Below are positions 1 to 40,560 of a DNA stretch of 64,000 bases, piece by piece. The translations under genes and the position numbers were made by a program. Source of the stretch: Eulemur rufifrons (Eukaryota > Chordata > Mammalia > Primates > Lemuridae); contig NC_090997.1 in the NCBI RefSeq assembly GCF_041146395.1, positions 38,977,501 to 39,041,500 on the forward strand. The letters are read 5' to 3'. Each line of letters begins with the position of its first letter. The stretch's first letter is position 1. The notes beneath the pieces were generated by a model. The model was not told the DNA's origin. It did no database searches and saw nothing but the letters and a program-made list of their open reading frames with translations.

Positions 1-2334
1 TCTGTCTTATAAATAACTCTGTGATTCGTCTCTATAGTATTAATATATTCCCACTCTCATTATTTCTTATCTGAAATTCCTGAATGGTTTAATCCATCTT
101 CCACATTAGTATAGAAGTGACTGTTTCAAAATGAAAATCTCATGTCATATTGCTATCTAAAAATCCTCTTATGACTTCTAGTAAATTGCATTATATAATA
201 GGAGCTCCATAAATGCTTGATAATGAATGAGTAAATACACAACTGCATCATGGCCAGAAAGTAGATTCAGGCATAGTTCTTTTCATACTTTTTAGCCATA
301 AAACAATTGTTAGAAGAAATGCCACCCAGTTAAAGCCATTTGCTAGTCTTTAACCTCTGAAATAACTGTCCATTTCACGTCAAACTATAACAGATGAAGC
401 TCTGTTTTCCTTTATATGCTTCTTGATTTTATTTTATTAAATCAACCAGGGGAAATAATTTCAATTTATATGAAATTTTGGAATCAAATACACCAATAAA
501 TAATCACCATAATAATCACAATAGGATTTCTGCAGGACTATAGACACAATTGAGATGTATTTCCCAGGGGTGGTTTAAAATCCAGAGTTTTCTTCAGCTT
601 CAAGTCCATATACATTGAGCAACCCAAAGGAATGTTCTCCCTAAAATAAAAATGACTAATTCTCATCCACTAAATTGTTATTCAAAACACATTTTTGTTA
701 AGTATACCTAAACACATTTCTGCAATGCTAAAAGCATCCAGAGATATATAGCATTCATCTTGCTATAAATTTAAATGCAATCCTGACCTGTATTTTTATG
801 AATTAATAAAAACGTTACTTCGGCAATCTGGTTTTTACAGTTAATCAAGAGAATTGTATCTTTAAGAGAGTATCCTAGCAACCTCTCAGCAGCTAAGAAA
901 AAACCCAACTGACAATATATACCGATTTAATTATGCTGTTGGACTCCATCAAACTTTGCAGTTAATCAAAAAGATATTTAAAAACAGAAATAGAAATTAA
1001 GCTACAGCTGAAAATGAGAACTACTCATGAAGGGGACTAAAGGGAGAATTTCATAACTAAATGAGAACTTTACATGTTCTTCACACTGGAACATGTTTAC
1101 CAATAAGCAGAGTAGCAAAAAAAATTGATAAAGTTATGATTCCAGTGGGAGTGTCAGATCAGAACCAATATGTTAGTTACTCTAAGAGATTGCTAGTTCC
1201 AGGGCCAAAATTATAATACATTGGGGTAATCACAGCTTTATAGATATATTCAAAACTTGCAATTCCACTACATTTTCATTGGCCTGTCCAAATGTACATT
1301 TTCTACTGGTGATGCATTTTATAAGACCTGAGCCCTGGAGAAATATGCTTCTTCTCTCTTCTACATTTGGAAATATAGCTATTTTCATCACCACCACCAG
1401 CCCCTGCCCCATCATCATCACCAATATTTAATACGGCCAAATACTTGGCACCACATACACACATTACACAGAAACAGGTCTGTTCCAGATGAGGTAGGTT
1501 TTTGTTTTGTTCTTGTAATACACACAAAAATCAAAGAAGCCAAAGAAAGACATGTATACTTTGTATAGCAATCAAAATCCAAACTTATGAAAACATGATC
1601 GGCTTTGTTAGTAAATAAACACTTCCTCTGGATGCCTTAATGTACAGAAATTCTTATTTATATACATGTCTTCACAAATGCTGAGGAGTGGACACATGAT
1701 AAATCTAAATGCTGAGTTCTGTCTTATTTTTCTTTTATTTAAAATAATCCCTGTAAATAGGCTAATTTCTTTTAGATAATTTTAATGTTTCTTAGACCTT
1801 AAGCACAGAAATTGCTTGCCTGGACCAGTAAGTACACACACACACACACACACACATTTTTTTCTCAAACTTTCAAAACCCCGAAATTTTAAGAAAGCTA
1901 TTGCTATAACAAAATGCATGTTCACAAAGAACATCAAATTTATATCACATTGATTAATTCTTCTTGAGGGAATGCTATAAGAACAATGCTTTAAAGGTTT
2001 TTCTGAAAGTCTGGGGATTATAGGTTATAATGGAGGAATACTTTGCGAATAACCTAATCTTTTTTGTTGTTGGTTATTCCAATAGAATTCCTCTTTCCTG
2101 ACTAGTTCAAATTTTCTGACACATTAACCACAGAGAACTGACAGTTACAGATCACAAGACAGTGGTTTCTTTATAGTCCTGCGTGCAGTGTGAGGAGGGG
2201 AGTCTATATACTGCACCTGCCACACTGTGACCACAAGCCCTAAGTGCTAGATTTGAATATGCACAACCCTACTGGGTATCCATTTCTCTATACAAAGGAA
2301 CACTCACTTGCTCCCACTAGTGTTACCTTAGAAT
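1..2334. other. Intergenic, downstream of LCA5
   Basis: AT-rich DNA with no gene. A short L2-like tail (CTCCATAAATGCTTGATAAT) lies near 205 and the (CA)n tract at 1834. Confidence 0.6.
1834..1856 (+). repeat. (CA)n microsatellite
   Basis: About eleven and a half uninterrupted AC units. Confidence 0.95.
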
Positions 2335-2991
2335 AGTGGTTCTCAAACTTGAACTGCATCAGAATCACCTAGAGCAGTGGTCCCCAACTTTTTTGGCATC
2401 AGTTTCATGAAAGACAACTTTTCCATGGGCGGGGGGAGGGGGTTTGAGATGATTCAAGTACATTACATTTATTGTGCGCTTCATTTCTATTATTATTCAA
2501 ACCTTTCTGCTAGGGATAATCTGTATTTGCAGCTGCTCCCCAGCACTAGCATCACTGCCTCAGCTCCACTCAGATCATCAGGCATTAGATTCTCATAAGG
2601 AGCGGGCGACGTAGATCCCTCGCATGCGCAGTGTACAGTAGGGTTTGCGCTCCTATGAGAATCTAATGCTGCCGCTGATCTAACAGGAGGCGGGGCTCAG
2701 GCAGTGATGAAAGCGCTTGGGAGCAGCTGTAAACACAGATGAACCTTCACTTGGTCGCCAGCTGCTCACCGCTGTTGTGTGGCCGGGTTTCCTAACAGGC
2801 CACGGACTGGTACCAGTCTGTGGCGGTTGGGGACTGCAGACCTAGAGAGCTTGTTCAAATCGATTGCTCACCCCCACCCCCAGAGTTTCTGATTTAGTAG
2901 TTCTGGATTGGAGCCTGACAATTGGTGTTTCTATCAAGTTCCGAGAGGACACTTCTGTGACTCTGGAGGACATACTTTGAAAACTATTGCC
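2335..2991 (+). mobile_element. MER5A-type hAT-Charlie element, split by a later insertion
   Basis: The left piece 2335-2374 (AGTGGTTCTCAAACTTGAAC and onward) and the right piece 2840-2991 (GAGTTTCTGATTTAGTAG to ACTTTGAAAACTATTG) form one MER5A when the insert is removed. The terminal inverted repeats are recognisable at both ends. The break is marked by a duplicated 8-mer. Confidence 0.8.
2375..2839 (+). mobile_element. MER1-type hAT-Charlie element nested in MER5A
   Basis: The ends read CAGTGGTCCCCAAC and, inverted, CTGCAGTCCCCAAC. The perfect 8-bp duplication ACCTAGAG lies at 2367-2374 and 2840-2847, the hallmark of hAT insertion. Inside are the inverted copies GCATTAGATTCTCATAAGGA and TCCTATGAGAATCTAATGC around 2582-2668. 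It is non-autonomous and has no transposase. Confidence 0.85.
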
Positions 2992-5289
2992 GAAGTATAA
3001 AGCAAATTTGACTATTTAAATAATGCTGAACCCATTCTTCAAGAGGGAAAATGGTGATTATTTTCCAGGAAAACACCACTATTTCCTGCCTAGCATGAGG
3101 GAATGCATGACATTTACTATAAAACTATACTTTGGAGTTATGGGTTCCATTGTTCTATATTCTGGACCCTGGTCATAGTGTATGAAGCAATAACAGTAAC
3201 AGATTTTCCTAGCCTATGTTCTTTGGTTCTATTGATCCTATTTCTCTACCAAAAATTATTGTAGATGAAGAGCATGCGGGTTTGTGCTGATTTACTTGAA
3301 GAATCTCCTTTGTAAGTGCCTTGGAGAGTAAAATATTATGGGTAATCACATGGATTAGAAGCAAATAGTGAAGCTAAATTTAAGACTTGCGAGGACATTC
3401 TTACAGAAGGAAAAAAAAACGACTTCCCAGGTGTACCCACAAGTTTTCAGTATCCATGATTGTCTATGTCTTGGGATCTTTATATCAAGGTTAAAAAAAA
3501 AATCTGACATCTATGACGTCCTGTTATATAACAGATTGTGTGAAAAGTATAGCTAACCTGGATCAATGTTAACTGGGACAGGAAATCTGAAATTTTAGAC
3601 TCAGGTCAGTTAAAAAGAGAAGACAGACGGCTGCATTTGGGCACAGTCATCAGGGCATTCCCCTAGCTCTATTCACAGGGAGTCTATCCTGAATTCTAAT
3701 GCCCTGCCTTCAGACCAGGGTCTGCACTCCCAATTCGTATCTATTACTCCTCCATGGAAATGGCTGGTGACGCAAACTATGTGTGCAAAACTGCTTCTCC
3801 CACAGGCTGCTTGTCCACAAAAGCAGCAAAGTGCCTTCTATGGAAGACTATAACCTCTGATGGGTCTGTAAAGAAGAGAACCACTTCCATCAAAGATGAC
3901 AGACTATGGGGTAAGATAACACATTTAGTTTTTAAGATTCCATATTGACAAGCTTCTGTTGTTAAAAAAAAAGCTGATATAGAAATTTTTTTTAAATGTC
4001 TCCCTCTGATATGCCTATGACTTATTTTTGTCTCTCAAAAATATGCTAACTTTGTAAGTTAATATCTAACTTTGTAAGATATGATCAGTCCCATTTCCCA
4101 TGTGAAGAACATTAAGTTAAATTATTTGACTAAAGTTGTAATTAGTTAAGTGGCAAACTCCAACTTAACTCCTGACTCCTAAGTCAGCGTTGTTTCTCCT
4201 CCACCCTGACTGCCCATTTCTAATTTTTATTTTAGACTGAAGTAGCATATGCTAACTTATATATGGATATATATTTCACATATGTAGCGTCTAGTAGGGG
4301 AAAATGTTTTTGAGTCTCTCTTTTCTGTGAATTCTAAAATGTAAATGTCTTGCACATCGATCTTACCTACTGCTAAAATAGCTTACCCTTTACTAATCAC
4401 CGAACTTCCTAGTGCAACACCATGGTTGCAATCACATCTTATTACAGAAACGCCTTGTTCCTGGGAATAATGAGTGCTGAATAAGTAACTAATGTTTATT
4501 CCATTAAAAGCCTTCTAATGTTTATTCCAGAAATGCTATTAGTTTAAAATTTCTAATTGAAAAATATATTAATAATACAGTTTTTTGTACATCCAAAATT
4601 CCTTCATCAGGGGAACCCTGTCTTCCCTATTCCACGGAAATCCTGTTAATTCCATGAAGAAGGTAAGAGTAGGGAGCCCATCCTTCTCCTGCACAAGAAC
4701 ACCAGCCCTGAAGGTGGGCACATAGCATAAATTGGTCCAATCAGGCTTCTACCAAAGCTATAGGAAAGATTTTTTGGGGTGTAATGACAACTGAAGAGAT
4801 GAGGTGGCTTTGAGGCTGCCAATTGCGATATTATTACCAAATGCAAAGTTTATCTGAAAAAATGAGACCTAGCAAGGCTAAGAGGTATACACAATAAGCA
4901 CTACTATTTGAACCTCCAGGTCCAACCACACTTTCTTGAGCTTTCCAGATTTGGGACAAAAGCAATGTCCTTATTTTGTTTAAGCTAGTTTGATTTGAAT
5001 TAGTACTTATAAAGTACTAATACAAAACTTTCTAAAATAGACTATTTCTTTAGAATTTCTATATTGAGACTTTTGCCAATCTACTGTGTAGCCTAATGTG
5101 TAATCTATCACTTATAGATTATAATCTATTAGACTCAACTGTAAAATGGGAATAATAAAGTGGACTTGGAAAAAGCTTTGTGAAGAATAAATGAGCTAAA
5201 GCACATAAAAACACCAGCTGCTATGCCTGGCATTCAACAAACACAATTGGTCTCCTCTTTTCTCAATTGTCTTCCAAAACAACAATAGC
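2992..5289. other. Intergenic, nothing recognised
   Basis: No coding frame, RNA gene or clear repeat seen. Open frames stay below 70 codons. Confidence 0.5.
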
Positions 5290-5475
5290 AGGCAATATTT
5301 GAGTGCTTCTAGTTCTAAGTGTATTTCATGTATTAACTCATTTAATGCATGCAACCACCATGAGGTAGGTACTCCAATTAGCTTCACCTTATAGAGGAGG
5401 GAAAGGAAGTGCAGAGAGGTTTTGTAACTCATCCAAGATACACACAGACATTGTGGAATAGCTGGGGTATAAATT
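5290..5475 (+). mobile_element. MIR SINE
   Basis: GTGTATTTCATGTATTAACT and CATTTAATGCATGCAACCAC, then CATGAGGTAGGTACTCCAAT, then GTGCAGAGAGGTTTTGTAAC. Typical MIR order. Confidence 0.75.
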
Positions 5476-5500
5476 ATCATATTATGTAACCAACTGGTTG

Positions 5501-5623
5501 CATGTTAAAGTCTCCTTTTATATCACTTGAAATTGCTCTCCTTTTATTAAATAGTATTTTTATCACATACTACATATTTTTTACATTACTAAAAGCTTTT
5601 AAAGACAGATTCTTTCTTGACAA
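5501..5623 (+). repeat. Composite local repeat, left copy
   Basis: 5501-5547 is found again inverted at 6288-6335. 5591-5623 (AAAAGCTTTTAAAGACAGAT and onward) is found again in direct orientation at 6363-6395 with two mismatches. Confidence 0.8.
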
Positions 5624-5989
5624 GAAAAGTCCTGTTTTCCGGGTTTCATTTTCTCTTTGCTGTGAGGCTGTTAACTCTCACCTCTCCTTATGGCACTGAA
5701 CCTGTCTTCAGAAAATCCTTCCAAGGTTTAGTTTTTCTACTCTTCTGTAGATTAGGAAACAAGCTCATCATCTTACTGCACATTTAATACAGAATAAAGT
5801 TAGGAAAGTTCTAAGTGCAGATCTAAGAGGCATAATATATTTAGTACAAGAGTTTTATGATAATTTGAAGGTTTAGAAGCTTTTTCTGCTTATGTTTTGT
5901 GCAAAGTATAGCATCAATGTATTATTTATACATACCTATATTATATTTTTTCAATTATTCCTTAAAAGAAACTCATAATTAGCCATGAT

Positions 5990-6095
5990 AACAGCAGCTA
6001 ATGTTTACTGAGTGCTTATAATGTGCCATGCACCCTGCCAAGCATTAACCTAAGTATTTCATTTACTCATAACCACCATAAGTATTGTAAAAGAC
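5990..6095 (+). mobile_element. MIR SINE, 5' part
   Basis: GTTTACTGAGTGCTTATAAT, GTGCCATGCACCCTGCCAAG, CTAAGTATTTCATTTACTCA. Truncated at the right. Confidence 0.65.
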
Positions 6096-6287
6096 CAACA
6101 ACAGCCAAAGAAGCTAGAGACCAAGAACACACAGGGAACAGAGGGAGGGCAGGACTAGCTCACCATGCTCTTCATGCATTCTGTGAGGGCAGGAGCCCAT
6201 CTGCCTTACTCTCCAAGCTCTCCTGCCACCTAACATAGTTCAGGGCATCCAGGAAGCACTCAAATATTTAATTTTAAAAATGCTTTC

Positions 6288-6395
6288 ATAAAAGGAGAAA
6301 AATTTGAAGTGATATAAAAAAGAGACTTTAACATGGGAGAGGCAGGTATTGTGTAGAGGGGGAAAAGCTTTTAAAGGCAGATTCTTTCTTGATAA
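6288..6395 (+). repeat. Composite local repeat, right copy
   Basis: Partner of 5501-5623. The first half (GATATAAAAAAGAGACTTTA) is inverted relative to the left copy, and the second half (AAAAGCTTTTAAAGGCAGAT) is direct. Confidence 0.8.
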
Positions 6396-6747
6396 TTTCT
6401 GGTAACTTTTTTTAGTCCTAAAAATTCCTTATTGTCACTAGGATATAAATTTCCCTTCCCCTTTTCATCAGATTGATTTGCATGCTCTATTCAACTACAA
6501 ACCAGCCAGGAATACCAGAAGCTTAGTATCTCTAAAATGAGATGAAAAGGATGATCAGAAAAACAGTGAGTCAGCCATAAAATAAGTTTATGTTTATTTT
6601 ATAATTCAATTTAATCCTCTTTACCCTCACCTTTATTTTAATATTATGAGCAATATGTGCCATTATGATAGCTATTAAGGGTGAATGGATTAATTAAAAC
6701 TATAATTATCTGATAAGATTAGCATACTATCTAGCCTGATTTAGGGC

Positions 6748-6851
6748 AAATTCATCTACTTCAACTAAAAATACTGGACAGATAAAAAAAAGGTGAATAA
6801 TGAAATAAAAATTAACCCTGCAGGTCTTGTTTCCACTATGTATTTTCTAAG
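6748..6851 (+). repeat. Local direct repeat, copy 1
   Basis: A 104-bp unit from AAATTCATCTACTTCAACTA to CCACTATGTATTTTCTAAG. It is nearly identical to 7472-7571 (one T/C change and a few short indels). The flanks are unrelated, so the borders are sharp. Not a recognised transposon. Confidence 0.9.
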
Positions 6852-7471
6852 CAACCTAAAGTATCATTCAAATAAAAGAGTCATGGTGTGTTTTTAATTT
6901 TTATTAATAAGAGTTCTGAATACAAATAAATTTAACTTGACATTTAGGAAAAAAAAGATTCACTCTCTAAGGTTTGTTCCTAAGGAAAAACCCGTTCTGT
7001 ACATTTTAACCTCCAATTTTAATGTTTAACACCATAATGCTTTTAAGTCTATAAATTAATTTTAGGTTTAATTTTAATAATTCTGTCTTGTTGCATCTGG
7101 CTGAAGAGACCATCAGGCAGGAAAAAAGCAAGAGACTAATTAAAATGACCTGAATCAAAAAATTTACTTTTTAAAAAGACTTTAAAACAACCTAAAAATT
7201 AGCAGTTATGAACAAAATTAACATAATATTTCATCAAAAACTGCATTACAACTATTGTGTTTTACATATATTAGAATGATTTACAACATAGCAAATGCTT
7301 GCTTATATCAAGCATAAAAATCTTTTTATTAAAACTTTTTAATATAGTTTAGCATTTTTGGGAGATTCTGTTCCCAGTAAATGACAGGGACACAATATAG
7401 AAGATGAAGATGGTAAGTGGTACATCTTTTAATTAGAAACCTAACCAAGTAAATCTTGTCTGATAGTCATG

Positions 7472-7571
7472 AAATTCATCTACTTCAACTAAAAATACTG
7501 GACAGATAAAAAAAGGTGAACAAAATAAAAATTAACCCTGCAGGTCTTGTTTCCACTACGTATTTTCTAAG
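7472..7571 (+). repeat. Local direct repeat, copy 2
   Basis: A 100-bp partner of 6748-6851, 724 bp away in the same direction, containing TTAACCCTGCAGGTCTTGTT. It lies 3' of, or within, the LCA5 3'UTR depending on which poly(A) signal is used. Confidence 0.9.
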
Positions 7572-7699
7572 TATAAGAATTTATAAGAACTCAGGGTAAG
7601 ATAGTAACTCTTCCCCCTCATCAGTATGTATGCTTGGCATCAGAAATCATAACACGAGCAAATACATAGTAAATTCTTGAAAAAAAAAAAAAAAAACAG

Positions 7700-8930
7700 T
7701 TCACTTTAGAATAAGTGCCAACCTAAATTTTTTATTCTTCCCAACACACTGTTTCTGCATCTCTTCATTTTAATAGTGTTTTCGCCTTGGTTGATGATGT
7801 GTTACTGCTTCTTAAAGACCAATCATACCCTGCATAATCCAAGGTCATCAACTTCTCTGCAGTTGAAGTGAACTACAAATAGCCCAAAGGAGACCAATGC
7901 ATTTCAACAGAAAACTGTCCACTCTACTCAACAAGGCAGAAGCCCCATCCCTAAAAAACTTTTATCCAAAGTTACTTTAAAACTAATCCTATAAGTCCAA
8001 TAGTATTACATTATTGCTGTCTCCTTTGTTTGAGGGCAAGTTCAAATCTTAGAAGTTTTACATTACTCTAGAAACATAATTGAGTTGAAAATCTTTCTAT
8101 ATTGGGATAAGGTTTCTTCTATTCCTTGTATTTGGTATGAAATCTTACACCGAGTCACTGAGACACAAAGAGGATAGGAGAACAAGGAGAGAAATTACAT
8201 TGTACCCAAGCCTCTGTGAGGCACCACTCACAGAAGGACTCACAGAGGAACTGTCCACGTAAACAGAGAAATGTTTTCTGAATTCAATCTAACATTCTAA
8301 CAGAGTTGTAGGTAAGTGACTTCAGGAAACTTGTAATTAGAAAATGAGTAGTGTTTAACCGTGGAGACTTCCAGAGGAATAGGAAATCCCAATGTTGTGA
8401 CTACTACCACCCAAGAGTAGCTCAGCCTTGCCTCTACCCCTAAAAGGCAGGGCTCCTGAGTAGCAATGTTCCTCCACCACCTGGGAGCTGCACTTCTCAA
8501 CACAGAGCCTATCACCTTGAATTTCCATTTGGCAATCAGTGGGAAGGCTGTATTTAGCTCAGTGCAAGTATGATCAAAAATAAATACATAAATAGAGATA
8601 AAAGTAGGAAATGAATACAACCTCCAATGAAGTAAAACTTCCCATAGAGCCAGTTGAAGAGGTAAAAGCTATTTGTAAGTAAAAAGCCAAAAGAAAGTAA
8701 GATAAATCTCTATTTTTGGTTTCATTCAAAAAAGTCTCCTTCATTCCTGGGAAACTAGCTATGTGGTGTGTATGTGATCTACTTCTTTTTAATTACATTG
8801 TATTTAGCTATTAAAAATCATTCCTTAACAAGGACTTTTTTAACATTAAAAAGTCTAAATGTTTATAATAAATACTATATTAAAATATCTTAATATTTAC
8901 AATTGGAAAAATGTCAGTTTTTCTAGTCAG
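7700..8930 (-). other. LCA5: LCA5 3'UTR, probable minimum extent
   Basis: This is the non-coding sequence that follows the lebercilin stop. It is AT-rich with no recognised repeat. A candidate poly(A) signal at 7731-7736 (AATAAA on the minus strand) is followed about 35 nt later by a run of about 17 T (the A-run at 7679-7697 on the plus strand), a suitable U-rich downstream element. Other AATAAA hexamers on this strand are at 7325-7330 and 6900-6905, so the UTR may extend to about 6.9 kb. The end is inferred, not seen. Confidence 0.4.
7731..7736 (-). terminator. Candidate LCA5 polyadenylation signal
   Basis: AATAAA on the minus strand, 1.2 kb after the stop codon, with a long U-run about 35 nt downstream. 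The hexamers at 7325-7330 and 6900-6905 are alternatives with weaker context. Transcript 3' ends would decide. Confidence 0.3.
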
Positions 8931-39326
<30,396 letters not shown>

Positions 39327-39929
39327 TGTTTTGAAAAATGGTCTCTTTTCACATAATTTCACAGATTCTTTTCTCCAGAAGAGTCTGTGACAACACTGAA
39401 GAAAAATTTCATAAGATCCTGGGAAGAATATTCATTGCTGTGCAATTTGTTTTCTCCACAACATATCCGTAGACCACAATTCACATTAGCAGCTCGAAGT
39501 TAACACTTTTTTACCCTATAATTAAGGAAAGGAAGGGAAACTCAGCATATAGTCATGAAATAGATTTCCACCATTAATTACAATGAAAGATACAAAAAGC
39601 AAAATTATATACAACTTACAATTTTAAAAAGAGGCTATAATTTATCAATATTTTCACACATAAGTTATTTACAGTATTTAAAGACAGACTCTGTCATAGC
39701 CTAGACAACACGTAAAGTACCTGAAATATAATTGCTTCTGAATAAATGTTAAATAAATGTGATTCCCTTGCATCTTAAGAGTTATAATAAACACAATTGC
39801 TGAATTTTAACAGGACAATAATGATCAAATTGCCAGTTTTTTCTTTATTTTTTAAGGGGGTAAGAGGTGGTGGTGGTGATAAAGAACAAACCCGCTAATA
39901 AGAACAAAGAAAATTATCTAAGATTGATC

Positions 39930-40560
39930 ATATAAAAATGTAAAACTAAAGTATATTTAAAAAATAACTAAATTAAAAGAATAAACATTTGATGAAAAAC
40001 ATTTTCAAACATGACAGAAAAATGGTTATCATCCTTAGTACGTAAATAAATACCTTGCATCATCCATAAGAAAAATATGAGGTCACAAGTTAAATGGGAA
40101 AAATACATGATGAGACCCAAAACAGGCAATACAAATGATAGACACATAAAAATATTCAACCTCAGATACCATTTTTAAAGTATCAAATTATCCAACATTT
40201 TTCAAAACAGTAACACTCAATGCTGCCAGAGTTGCTATCAGGAAAAGATCCATAGTTTTTGGATAAAAAGTTGGCAAAATGTATTAGGACTTTATGCTTT
40301 TAATCTTTGATCCAATAGTTTCATTCCTAGATTCCAGGAAAATAACTCTAAAATTAGGGGAAGAGCTATCTGCAAATGTTTAATGTAGTACAGTACAATT
40401 TTTTTTTAAAAAAATGGAAGCAACCTAAATGTCTAACCATCACAAAATAAGTAAGAAAAGTATTGTAAAAACCCATACAATATAATAGGATGAAATGGCT
40501 GGAAATCCTCATAGCTGAAAAATAAAAAGAAATACTTATTGCTCCTTTATCCAAGTCCTT
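39930..40560 (+). mobile_element. Degraded L1-like fragment (5' intron)
   Basis: Weak but ordered L1-type text: AAAATATTCAACCTCAGATA, GGAAGCAACCTAAATGTCTA, CCATACAATATAATAGGATG. It could be an L1M or HAL1 relic. Confidence 0.5.

Larger units (their letters stand above)
6100..7699. other. 3' flank of LCA5 with local duplications
   Basis: Contains an L2-like tail near 6180-6270 (GTGAGGGCAGGAGCCCATCT), the two local repeat systems described separately, and AT-rich unique DNA. Confidence 0.5.
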
